Translations under genes and position numbers: made by a program
Assembly: GCA_910586855.1 (NCBI GenBank)
Contig: CAJUJH010000001.1
Location: forward strand, 637,312-701,311
Length of the DNA stretch: 64,000 nt
Direction of reading: 5' to 3'
Source: Candidatus Gastranaerophilales bacterium
GTDB taxonomy: Bacteria; Cyanobacteriota; Vampirovibrionia; Gastranaerophilales; Gastranaerophilaceae
Notes under the pieces: model-generated
What the model was told of the DNA's origin: nothing
What the model saw: only the letters and a program-made list of their open reading frames with translations
Databases searched by the model: none
Part shown: piece after piece, positions 9,365-17,167 of the stretch
Layout: each line of letters begins with the position of its first letter
Position numbering within the stretch: position 1 is the first letter of the stretch

Positions 9365-10258
9365 TTATCTTGAATATAATTTTAAAACCGTTGTTAAATC
9401 CCGCTTTGTAGGATATGAAAAATAATTATACTGCGAAGTTTTTGCACTCATAATATCATATTTATTTTCGCTATGACCTACTATGCCTATCGCATGACCT
9501 ATTTCATGGACTAAAACCGAATAAATTGTAACATTTGTAAACTTTGTATTTTCTTTATCAAGCATATTAAGGAGGATTTCAGCCTTATTTATGGTATTTA
9601 ATTGAGTTGAAACTCTTGTGCAGCCTCCTATTATTTCTCTTTCTTCTACTTTATTACAAAATTTCCTGACTTGATTTTCATCTGCAAAACTTACCGTAAT
9701 ATCAGCATCATTTTTATTGTATACGACTTTAAAGCTTACAGTTGGTGCAAGGTACTTTTGCCAAGCTTGCAGAGCAGATTCAAGATTGATATTAAGATTT
9801 GTCGGCTGAAACCATACTTTTATGGGCATTTTATCCCAGGTTGCAATACTGGTGAGTAAATTCAAATAATCGTCGCTGCTTTTTGTCATTTTTAGTTTTG
9901 ACATAGAACTTGCCATAATATTATTTGCATAATTTTTATAATGAGCTGTATTGTCTGATAAAAAGGCTTTGTTGGCATAATATATACAGGCAGGATAATC
10001 TTTGAGATTATAAAAAACTTCTGCAAGGCGATAATTAAATTTGGAACTTTCACCATGCACTTTTAGTGCCTGCTTGTAGCATATTGAGGCATTTTTATAA
10101 TCTTCGTTTTTAAGGTATCTATTGCAGGTAAAATCATATTGGGTAAAGGATATAAGACTATTGAAAGAAAAATCTTTGATTTGTCCTTTATTTAAAAGAA
10201 AATAGCAGAAAATGGCAATAAATGCATAAAAAATAATTCTTGAAAGTAATTTAAAAAT
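9365..10258 (-). CDS. Membrane-anchored metzincin-like zinc protease with TPR-like repeats
   Basis: The C-terminal domain carries the full metzincin zinc motif HEIGHAIGIVGH and a downstream YDIM that fits the Met-turn, suggesting a matrixin-type secreted protease. The only conventional start (GTG at 10060) would cut a TPR-like helical region. The open frame continues upstream through a hydrophobic anchor (IIFYAFIAIFCYFLL) to just after the bioY stop, where the best start is an ATT at 10258. So the start is uncertain: a rare codon, or translation coupled to or shifted from bioY. About 297 residues with the long start. The catalytic domain would face outside the membrane. Confidence 0.72.
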   Translation of the reverse strand: MFKLLSRIIFYAFIAIFCYFLLNKGQIKDFSFNSLISFTQYDFTCNRYLKNEDYKNASICYKQALKVHGESSKFNYRLAEVFYNLKDYPACIYYANKAFLSDNTAHYKNYANNIMASSMSKLKMTKSSDDYLNLLTSIATWDKMPIKVWFQPTNLNINLESALQAWQKYLAPTVSFKVVYNKNDADITVSFADENQVRKFCNKVEEREIIGGCTRVSTQLNTINKAEILLNMLDKENTKFTNVTIYSVLVHEIGHAIGIVGHSENKYDIMSAKTSQYNYFSYPTKRDLTTVLKLYSR

Positions 10259-10260
10259 AT

Positions 10261-10998
10261 CTACCCCGCTTTTTCTCTTTCAATTCTGCGCATTTCACGT
10301 GCTTCGCGCGTGGTTCTGGCATCGCGTTTTGGTCTTGAATAATTTTTCATTGCAAGCCACAAGAATTGTTTAACAGGAATTGATATTGCAATAGCTACAA
10401 AAGAAAATACAATATCGTATATAACCTTGTGTCCGCTGAGCGTGGTAGATAGCGCCTGTTTTATGAAAGCAAAATTTACAAGGTGGAATATTCCTAAAAT
10501 TGTAGTATATAATATGCCGCAAAAATGTATTGCTAAAACCCCTACGATTGAAGCGTAAATCATACTTTTGTAAGAGAATTTATCATAATATAAAACCCTG
10601 CTTGCAAACACTATTGCAAAGAAATACCCTAAAATATACCCGAAAAAGTAGCTTTTAACATACCCTAAGCCTCCGCCGAGTGCAAAAACAGGCCAAACAA
10701 AAAATCCTATTAATAAATATAAAATAATAACAAAGCTGCCGAATCTTGCTCCCAAAATTGCCGCAATAAATAATACAACAGGGATTTGCGGGATATACAA
10801 ATATTTTTTTGTGCCCAATCCAAAAGCTGCATCTTCATTTCCAATAGGCCAATAATGTGTTAAATTAAGCTGGGTAAATGTTATGACAATTAATAATAAA
10901 AGGCACAAACAAACGACAACAAGCGTACCAAGGCTGAATGGTGTCTTTTCGCCCCTGTATATAAACTCTTCAAACTCGCCTTTTATTCTTTTGTTCAT
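10261..10998 (-). CDS. bioY: BioY family biotin transporter (ECF S component)
   Basis: A 245-residue membrane protein with six or so helices. The region PQIPVVLFIAAILGARFG ... LYLLIGFFVWPVFALGGGLGY matches the BioY substrate-binding core. The Arg/Glu-rich C-terminal tail (RPKRDARTTREAREMRR) is longer than usual. Biotin uptake would need ECF energy-coupling subunits, not in this window, or act alone as reported for some BioY. It shares 4 bases with rimI upstream, so the two are co-translated. A bioG-bioC pair lies at 39 kb. Confidence 0.82.
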   Translation of the reverse strand: MNKRIKGEFEEFIYRGEKTPFSLGTLVVVCLCLLLLIVITFTQLNLTHYWPIGNEDAAFGLGTKKYLYIPQIPVVLFIAAILGARFGSFVIILYLLIGFFVWPVFALGGGLGYVKSYFFGYILGYFFAIVFASRVLYYDKFSYKSMIYASIVGVLAIHFCGILYTTILGIFHLVNFAFIKQALSTTLSGHKVIYDIVFSFVAIAISIPVKQFLWLAMKNYSRPKRDARTTREAREMRRIEREKAG

Positions 10999-11504
10999 TT
11001 CAAAATTTCTTTTAAATATTCCTTATTTTTATAAAAAAGCTCTTTATAGCTCTCGTTAAAAATATTCTCAGTCCACATTATAATGGCATCTTCATTGTTG
11101 TCTTGATAATATTTTTTCCTTACCCCTAAAGATTTAAATCCGAATTTTTCATAAAGCCTTTTAGCTTTTTCGTTTGATGCTCTTACTTCAAGTGTTATAT
11201 ATTTTATCTTTTTTTCATAACATTTTTCAATTGAATTTGTAATTAAAAAATGACCAACTCCCTGATGCTGAAAATTTGGATGCACAGCAAAATTTGTAAT
11301 GTGCGCTTCATCAATAATATTCCACATACCAAGGTAGCCGACACATTTTTGGTGTTCATTTACTGCACACAAATATTGTGAAATTGAATTATCAATCTCA
11401 TTTACAAAAGAATCTCTTGCCCAATGGTGTTCGCCATAGCAATTTTCTTCTATCTCCATCACATCATCAAGATGATTAAGGCACATTGTTTCGATTTTAA
11501 GCAT
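10995..11504 (-). CDS. rimI: Ribosomal protein alanine N-acetyltransferase RimI (GNAT)
   Basis: A 169-residue acetyltransferase with the GNAT motifs: NFAVHPNFQHQGVGHFLI (acetyl-CoA binding, Q-x-x-G-x-G/H type) and LEVRASNEKAKRLYEKFGF (motif B). RimI acetylates the N-terminus of ribosomal protein S18. The stop overlaps the bioY start by 4 bases. A related GNAT specificity cannot be excluded. Confidence 0.85.
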   Translation of the reverse strand: MLKIETMCLNHLDDVMEIEENCYGEHHWARDSFVNEIDNSISQYLCAVNEHQKCVGYLGMWNIIDEAHITNFAVHPNFQHQGVGHFLITNSIEKCYEKKIKYITLEVRASNEKAKRLYEKFGFKSLGVRKKYYQDNNEDAIIMWTENIFNESYKELFYKNKEYLKEILK

Positions 11505-11554
11505 AGCAAAATATTAGCACACAAATATCTTTTTTAAAAAGTTTTTAAATCTTT

Positions 11555-12007
11555 TTAAGATTGGGCGCTGATATAAAAAGGAGTATGCTCAACAGATAGA
11601 TTTTTATTATCTAAAATTCCTCTGTTTAATTGCGAATATGAGGCGTCTTTTGAATTAAAGCATTTTTTCAAAAACTCATACGCAACTTTAGGGTCGCATT
11701 TTTCCCCGCAGGTAAATAAATCTACTGCAGCATAACCAAGCTCGGGCCAAGTATGGATTGCAAGGTGGCTTTCAGAGATTATTACAACTCCTGAAACTCC
11801 ATGCGGATTAAAAAGGTGAAAACATTTTTGAACTACTGTTGCTCCGCATTCAAGAGCTGCATCAAGCATATATTTTTCAACTAAAGTGGGGTTGTTTAAA
11901 ACGTTCGGGTCGCATTCAAAAAATTCAGCTAAAACATGACGACCTAAATATTTAGAATGATTTAGTCTGAAATCTTCGTTTAATCCTAAAGGTACGGTTA
12001 TCGCCAA
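11555..12007 (-). CDS. speD: S-adenosylmethionine decarboxylase proenzyme
   Basis: Pyruvoyl enzyme of 150 residues that makes decarboxylated SAM, the aminopropyl donor for spermidine. The self-cleavage site is clear: ISESHLAIHTWPE, with E79-S80 as the processing bond and S80 becoming the pyruvoyl group; H85 and C100 are the other catalytic residues. It resembles the prokaryotic class-1B SpeD, slightly longer than usual (about 120-140). A strong promoter and an AGGAGGA ribosome site precede it. Confidence 0.95.
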   Translation of the reverse strand: MAITVPLGLNEDFRLNHSKYLGRHVLAEFFECDPNVLNNPTLVEKYMLDAALECGATVVQKCFHLFNPHGVSGVVIISESHLAIHTWPELGYAAVDLFTCGEKCDPKVAYEFLKKCFNSKDASYSQLNRGILDNKNLSVEHTPFYISAQS

Positions 12008-12063
12008 TTCATAGTCCTCCTAAAAGTTTGCTTTTTTCTTTATCTATTTTTTAGACATTATAC

Positions 12064-12092
12064 ACTATATGCAAAAAACGTGTACATGTCAA
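12064..12092 (-). promoter_or_regulatory. sigma70-type promoter of speD
   Basis: On the minus strand TTGACA (12092-12087) is separated by exactly 17 bases from TATAGT (12069-12064), giving a start near 12057 and a ~50-base leader to speD. Confidence 0.7.
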
Positions 12093-12155
12093 AAATTGCT
12101 AATTTTGTTTTAATATTAATTAATATTTTTTAAAATTACCCGTAAGTTGAAACGC

Positions 12156-12175
12156 TATAACAATTTTTTGTTATA
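12156..12175. promoter_or_regulatory. Palindrome overlapping the response-regulator promoter
   Basis: TATAACA-N6-TGTTATA is a perfect 7-bp inverted repeat. Its right arm overlaps the -10-like TATAAA (12172-12177), and TTGAAA lies at 12147-12152. It could be an operator, possibly autoregulatory, or a chance AT palindrome. The predicted transcript starts within a few bases of the ATG at 12187. Confidence 0.4.
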
Positions 12176-12186
12176 AAATTTTGGTT

Positions 12187-12918
12187 ATGAATAAAGTATT
12201 TGTAATTGATGATGATATAGCAATTTTGGAATTGATTAAAATAAATCTTGAGCTATCAGGATATAATGTACAAACTTCATCTGACCCTATCAAGGGTTTT
12301 CAGATGATAAAACAGGAAAATCCTGATTTGATAATATTGGATGTTATGATGCCTGAAGTTGACGGGTATTCTCTGGCTTTAAAAATAAGACAGCAGGATG
12401 CAACAAAAAAAATACCGATTATTATGCTCACAGCCCTTGGTGAACTTGATGATAAGCTTAAAGGTTTTAATTCAGGGGTTGATGATTATTTAACAAAACC
12501 TTTTGAGATTGAAGAATTAAAAGCAAGGGTTTTAGCTGTTTTAAATAGAAGCGGCAGAGCCCCTGAATCCTTAAGGTATAAAGAACTTTTATCATTGGGG
12601 GATATCACTCTTATTCCTGAAAGCTATACTGTAAAAATTTTAGATAAAGAGACAAAATTAACCCCTATTGAATTTGATATATTAAACTGTCTTATGCAGC
12701 ACAATAATGAAATGGTATCGGCAAAAACCCTGCTAAAAGAGGTTTGGGGTTATAACGACAATGATGAAGGCGATACAATCAGGGTGCATATTAGACACCT
12801 AAGGTCAAAACTTGATAAAATTTCAACTGAAAAAAATAAATACATTGAAACTATATATGGCGGAGGATACAGATTAATCCCGGATGGGGTTAAAATGAAA
12901 TCTCCAAAGTCAAAATAA
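12187..12918 (+). CDS. OmpR/PhoB-type two-component response regulator
   Basis: A 243-residue regulator. The receiver domain starts VFVIDDD with the acidic pair, has the phospho-acceptor Asp in LIILDVMMPEVDG, Thr in MLTALG and Lys in YLTKPF. The C-terminal winged helix reads LTPIEFDILNCLM and ends VRGxGY-like (IYGGGYRLI). The ATG at 12187 is preferred over an upstream TTG because it gives the normal N-terminus and fits a promoter that leaves almost no leader. No histidine kinase is adjacent; the S41 protease gene follows after 11 bases. Confidence 0.93.
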   Translation: MNKVFVIDDDIAILELIKINLELSGYNVQTSSDPIKGFQMIKQENPDLIILDVMMPEVDGYSLALKIRQQDATKKIPIIMLTALGELDDKLKGFNSGVDDYLTKPFEIEELKARVLAVLNRSGRAPESLRYKELLSLGDITLIPESYTVKILDKETKLTPIEFDILNCLMQHNNEMVSAKTLLKEVWGYNDNDEGDTIRVHIRHLRSKLDKISTEKNKYIETIYGGGYRLIPDGVKMKSPKSK

Positions 12919-12929
12919 GAAGAATTAAA

Positions 12930-14195
12930 ATGAAAAATATAAAACAAACCTTAATTACATTGTGCTGCCTTGCAGTACTGTTTATTATCTGCTATTTTTT
13001 CAATCTGCAAGGTTCAATAAGCCCTAATAATGCTGCATTATTAAAAAGTGAGCCTGATAAAAGTATTCAGCTGGAACCAAAAGAACTTTTTAATGAAACC
13101 TGGTCTTTAATAAAAACAAGTTATTGGGATGATGAACTCAATGAACAAAATTGGTCAAGGTGGAAAAAACACTATGGAGATAAAATTAAAACGGAAGAAG
13201 ATGCTTATATTGCGATAAATTCAATGCTTGCAAGCTTGAATGACCCTTATTCAAAATTTTTAAATAAAAATGAATTTGAGGAGCAAAATTCAACCATAGA
13301 TTCAAAAATATATGGTATTGGGGTTAATATAGCTTCAGCTGCAGGAAAAATTTATGTAATAAATGTAATAAAAGGTGCTCCTGCCGATGTCGGCGGCATT
13401 AAAGCAGGAGATATGATTTTAAAAATCAATGGTAATGACGTTAAGGGCGATAATCTTTTTCAGGCAGCAAATTATATTAAAGGCAGCTTAAACTCTCTTG
13501 TGGAGATTGAAATTTTAAGAGGAAATGAAAAGCTTACCAAAAAAATTAAACGTGCGGAAATTAAAATCAAAACCGTTGAAGCGGAAGCTTTAACCAAAGA
13601 TATAGGCTATATTAGAATTATAAGTTTTATTAGTTCAAGTACTCCGATAGAATTTATTGAAGCTCTAAATAAGCTTGATGATACAAAGGCTTTAATCCTT
13701 GATTTAAGAGGAAACACAGGCGGTTTGTTCCAAAATGCACTTTTTGTTGCAAATATATTTCTTGACAGAGGTGATATTGTGCGCGTAATTGGCAGAAATG
13801 GTCATAATAGTGCCTATGTTGCAGAAAATAAAGATTATGTATATGATAAACCGCTTGCGGTCTTAGTGGACGGCGAATCAGCTAGTGCAAGCGAGATAGT
13901 TTCTGCAGCACTTAAAGATAATAACAGAGCATTAATTATAGGTACAAAAACCTACGGCAAAGGGGTTGTACAAAAGGTTTACTCTATGCCGAATAATATG
14001 GGATTAAATTTAACCATAGCAAGATATTTGACTCCAAGCGGGAGAGATATTAATAAAAAAGGCATAGAACCTAATTACAGGGTTGAAATTACAAAGGCGG
14101 ATTTTGAAAATAATAATGATTCACAGCTGAATTTTGCAAAAAATATTCTTCAAAATGAAATTGAACGCTCAAAAATAGCAGCTAAAGAACATTAG
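12930..14195 (+). CDS. S41 family C-terminal processing peptidase
   Basis: A 421-residue periplasmic or membrane-anchored protease. An N-terminal signal anchor (TLITLCCLAVLFIICYFF) is followed by a PDZ domain (about residues 125-200, GIGVNIAS...GGIKAGDMILKING) and the peptidase core. The Ser/Lys dyad is S319 in DGESASASE and K344 in TYGKG. It probably trims C-termini of envelope proteins. Its 3' end overlaps the convergent 312-residue gene by 14 bases. Co-transcription with the response regulator suggests stress-linked control. Confidence 0.92.
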   Translation: MKNIKQTLITLCCLAVLFIICYFFNLQGSISPNNAALLKSEPDKSIQLEPKELFNETWSLIKTSYWDDELNEQNWSRWKKHYGDKIKTEEDAYIAINSMLASLNDPYSKFLNKNEFEEQNSTIDSKIYGIGVNIASAAGKIYVINVIKGAPADVGGIKAGDMILKINGNDVKGDNLFQAANYIKGSLNSLVEIEILRGNEKLTKKIKRAEIKIKTVEAEALTKDIGYIRIISFISSSTPIEFIEALNKLDDTKALILDLRGNTGGLFQNALFVANIFLDRGDIVRVIGRNGHNSAYVAENKDYVYDKPLAVLVDGESASASEIVSAALKDNNRALIIGTKTYGKGVVQKVYSMPNNMGLNLTIARYLTPSGRDINKKGIEPNYRVEITKADFENNNDSQLNFAKNILQNEIERSKIAAKEH

Positions 14196-15120
14196 CAGCT
14201 GCCTGTTTTGCAAAATTAATATATTTTGGTGTATTTGAGTATAACTGTGTGTATTTTTTAATAAAATTTTTATGCTCTGTGCAAAATGCCTCTAAATCAA
14301 AGCTTATACCTGTTTTTGGCGGATAGGTTTCAAAATTTAATGCAGAATAAAGTGCTTTTATAAGAGAATTTGTAATTGCATCTGAACCTCTTTTCCAAAA
14401 GGTACCATGCGCCATAAGCCAATGAAGAGAACCCATTTGCTTGTTTATTTGTTTTATATCTTTTTTAGATAAGTTTTTTCCTGCATAGTTATTCACCAAA
14501 TCACTGTATATCTCATCGCAATATTTATATGAATCTATAATGCCGCGCGGAAAATGAATAATATCTTCATCATTCCCGTTTTTATTTTTAATTATATGTA
14601 CTGTAGCTGCTTTTGGATATTCTTTCGGGCGTTCTACGCTGCGGCTGTTTTTTCCGTTTAAAAACTTCTCATATTTTTTAAGATACGCACCATATTTATT
14701 TTGTTTATTGCATGCTGTTAAAAGTACAGAGCCTTCGTTGAGCCTTAATTCTCCAATATTGGCTGCTTTTACCCTGTCTTCAATATGTCCGTCTGCCCAG
14801 TCTTTATACTCTTTTGCAATGTATGATGTTGTATCTGAAAAAGATTTGCCATCTAAAATCATATTGGCTGCATTGTTTGAAATAGCAGCCATCTGTTTTG
14901 CCCAAGCCTCATCTTTGCCATAGCCTTCTATTTCAATAAAGAAATTTTTGGGGTTTTGTTTTATGTTTAATAAATTACTTCTTCCTAAAATATTGAGTCT
15001 GGCTAAATCACTACAAAGCACCTTACTGTCTTGATTTGAATGATTGCTTGAAGTGAAGGTTTGTATTTTCTTATAATTTTGATTATTTTGCGCACCTATG
15101 GCTGTGGAAAAAATTTTCAT
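14182..15120 (-). CDS. Unrecognised 312-aa protein, possible member of the F-x-G group
   Basis: It has a polar leader MKIFSTAIGAQNNQNYKKIQ followed by TFTSS (residues 21-25), a weak version of the F-x-G tag seen in neighbours, and no signal peptide. The leader starts MKIF, as does that of the 218-residue protein at 16.4 kb. The C-terminal half has a striking GSLHWLMAHGTFWKRGSDAI segment and later FDLEAFCTEHKNFIKKY; such His/Trp/Arg-Gly-Ser clusters look catalytic, but I cannot assign a family. Convergent 14-base overlap with the S41 protease gene. Confidence 0.7.
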   Translation of the reverse strand: MKIFSTAIGAQNNQNYKKIQTFTSSNHSNQDSKVLCSDLARLNILGRSNLLNIKQNPKNFFIEIEGYGKDEAWAKQMAAISNNAANMILDGKSFSDTTSYIAKEYKDWADGHIEDRVKAANIGELRLNEGSVLLTACNKQNKYGAYLKKYEKFLNGKNSRSVERPKEYPKAATVHIIKNKNGNDEDIIHFPRGIIDSYKYCDEIYSDLVNNYAGKNLSKKDIKQINKQMGSLHWLMAHGTFWKRGSDAITNSLIKALYSALNFETYPPKTGISFDLEAFCTEHKNFIKKYTQLYSNTPKYINFAKQAAANVL

Positions 15121-15167
15121 ACACTATATATAAAAATTAAGAAGATAAAAAATTGCATAAAATTAAT

Positions 15168-16352
15168 TTATTCTTCTTTATTTATGCCGATTTTTAAGGC
15201 GCCTTGCCCAAATTTCTTTTCAATATTATCCCAGGCTTTTGATAATTTTTTGGATTTTTCCTTTTCTTTAGCGCCAAAAAGCCCAAGCTGAGTTTCTTTT
15301 TTCTGTTCTATCTTTGATAATATTACCCCGGATGAACGGTAATTTATCCCTTCTTTATAAATTTCATCAAAAAGCTCATATATTTTTTGATTAATTTCAA
15401 ATTCACTGTCTATAGGTTCAGTCAGTATGATTTTGTTTGTAAAAATTCGAAATTCTTTTGTGCGCAGCATTATTGTAATAATACCTGCTGTTAAATTATG
15501 CTCCCTTAATTTTGCACAGACCGTATGAAGATGGCTGTTTAGTGCATTTTTAATTTCACTCTTATCTGTTGTAAAATTTCTAAACGAGAGGGTCTTAGAA
15601 ATGCTTTTTGGCATAGAATTTTCATAATTAACAGGGTCAACAGAGTTTCCGGATAATTCTTCCTTTAAATCAAGTCCGTTTTTTCCTAAATTTCTTTTTA
15701 AAAAATCATATGGAAGCTGAATATAATCATAAGCATTTCTTACATTGTGCCTACGAAGCGTTTTATCAAGATTTCGTCCTATGCCCCAAATCTCATTTAT
15801 TGCAGTATTTTTTAATATTTCATCCCTGTTTTTTTCATCTATCTCATACACGCCAGATTCATCTGTGTGGCGCCTTATCTTTGATTTTGCAATTTCAGAA
15901 GCTAATTTTGCAAGGGTTTTTGTACTTGAAAGCCCTGCTGAAACATCTATCCCTATTTCATCTTTAATAGTCTTTCTAATTTTTTTTGCAATCTCAAAGT
16001 AAGAGGTCTTATGTACCTTCTCGCATCCTGTTATATCTAAAAATGCTTCATCTATTGAGTAAACTTCAACATTCGGGGTGAAATCAAATAATTTCTGCAT
16101 AATCTTTTTTGAAATACTTCTGTATTTTGGCAAACTTCCCGATAAATAAATTGCATTTGGGAACTTTTTCTTTGCAATAAAATAAGGCATACCCATTGCA
16201 ATGCCAAGGTCTTTAGCAGGATTTGAGCGTGCAACAACACACCCGTCATTATTTCCTAAAACACAGACAGGTTTCCCTTTTAAGCTTGGGTCATACAATT
16301 CTTCGCAAGATACAAAGAAATTATTACAATCTATAAGAACAATAGCAGCCAT
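15168..16352 (-). CDS. umuC: Y-family DNA polymerase (UmuC/DinB-like)
   Basis: A 394-residue translesion polymerase. The palm carries LIDCNNFFVSCEELYD and YSIDEAFLD with the metal-binding acidic residues; the NNDGCVVARS stretch is typical of the UmuC subgroup. The little-finger part and a C-terminal QLGLF (about residue 366), resembling a beta-clamp-binding motif, are present. No umuD lies beside it and no LexA box was noticed. Confidence 0.9.
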   Translation of the reverse strand: MAAIVLIDCNNFFVSCEELYDPSLKGKPVCVLGNNDGCVVARSNPAKDLGIAMGMPYFIAKKKFPNAIYLSGSLPKYRSISKKIMQKLFDFTPNVEVYSIDEAFLDITGCEKVHKTSYFEIAKKIRKTIKDEIGIDVSAGLSSTKTLAKLASEIAKSKIRRHTDESGVYEIDEKNRDEILKNTAINEIWGIGRNLDKTLRRHNVRNAYDYIQLPYDFLKRNLGKNGLDLKEELSGNSVDPVNYENSMPKSISKTLSFRNFTTDKSEIKNALNSHLHTVCAKLREHNLTAGIITIMLRTKEFRIFTNKIILTEPIDSEFEINQKIYELFDEIYKEGINYRSSGVILSKIEQKKETQLGLFGAKEKEKSKKLSKAWDNIEKKFGQGALKIGINKEE

Positions 16353-16384
16353 AGCAGTAATATTATAATATCTTTTTGCTAAAA

Positions 16385-17041
16385 CTAAAAATTACCAATA
16401 GCAGTATCTTTTTGAGACTTGATTGCCTGTGTATATTCACTGTTTAAACATGGTATCTTCAGCTTATTGAATGCCGGGGCTAAATCCCAGTATTTATAAC
16501 CGCTTTCTGTACAATGTGCAAAATCCGGAAGATGTGCAACAGGTACTAAATCAGCCCAGTAATGTTGCAAAATTTTAAGTGAAGCATCATCTGTGGTATC
16601 AGGTTTAATCGTAATATGTCCTTGTTGAATGCCATAAAGTACACTGCTGGGTTTAGCATACGGTTCATCAATTGCTTTTGCTTCTTCAAATTCCGGAAAG
16701 AGGTTTTTTGCTTCATCAAGAGTTTTGCATTTTTTTAAATCTGAATATGCTATTTTGTGCACCACAGCTAGCGGGAGGTTTTTTAAAGTTTCATCTTCGG
16801 CGTATTCTTGTGCAAGTTTTTCCACCCTTTTTGGAACTTTTCCGCTCCTTGATTTAATTTTTTCAATACTTTTTATTGCCGGGTCATTTTTGCAGTAAAT
16901 GCTGCCACCAAAAGATATAGTATCATATTTATTTAAATTCTGAAATTTGTCCATCTTTTTATTGGCGCCAATATTATTGTTAAAGCTGTTTTGTCTTACG
17001 AGGTTTTGTGTTTTTAAATTTTGAACTGCAAATATTTTCAT
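16385..17041 (-). CDS. Hypothetical 218-aa protein with N-terminal ISFGG tag
   Basis: No family recognised. A polar Asn/Lys-rich leader of about 40 residues (MKIFAVQNLKTQN...) ends in DTISFGGSIY (F44, G46), the motif shared with several otherwise unrelated proteins here. The rest is probably globular (KVPKRVEKLAQEYAEDE, HYWADLVPVAHLPDF, GYKYWDL). No signal peptide or membrane segment. It lies 32 bases upstream of the polymerase gene and could be co-transcribed. Confidence 0.7.
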   Translation of the reverse strand: MKIFAVQNLKTQNLVRQNSFNNNIGANKKMDKFQNLNKYDTISFGGSIYCKNDPAIKSIEKIKSRSGKVPKRVEKLAQEYAEDETLKNLPLAVVHKIAYSDLKKCKTLDEAKNLFPEFEEAKAIDEPYAKPSSVLYGIQQGHITIKPDTTDDASLKILQHYWADLVPVAHLPDFAHCTESGYKYWDLAPAFNKLKIPCLNSEYTQAIKSQKDTAIGNF

Positions 17042-17109
17042 CTTTTAATTCTTCTTATATTGTAAAAGTAATATATATAAAACCCGAAAATATTTTATAT
17101 TGCACAAAT

Positions 17110-17147
17110 AAAACCGCCCTTGTTGAATTTTAAAAAGAGCGGCTTTA
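17110..17147 (-). terminator. Terminator of pheT
   Basis: On the minus strand a GC-rich stem (AAAGCCGCTC / GGGCGGTTT with one bulge) is followed by TTTTATTT, 20 bases after the pheT stop. Confidence 0.7.
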
Positions 17148-17167
17148 TTAAATTTATTCAAATAAAC

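Noticed and set aside
10261..10285. Classical -1 programmed frameshift fusing bioY with the protease
   Set aside because: The run is only five A's flanked by G's and does not form a standard A-AAA-AAG heptamer in the correct phase; a rare start codon is at least as likely, so no fusion is annotated.
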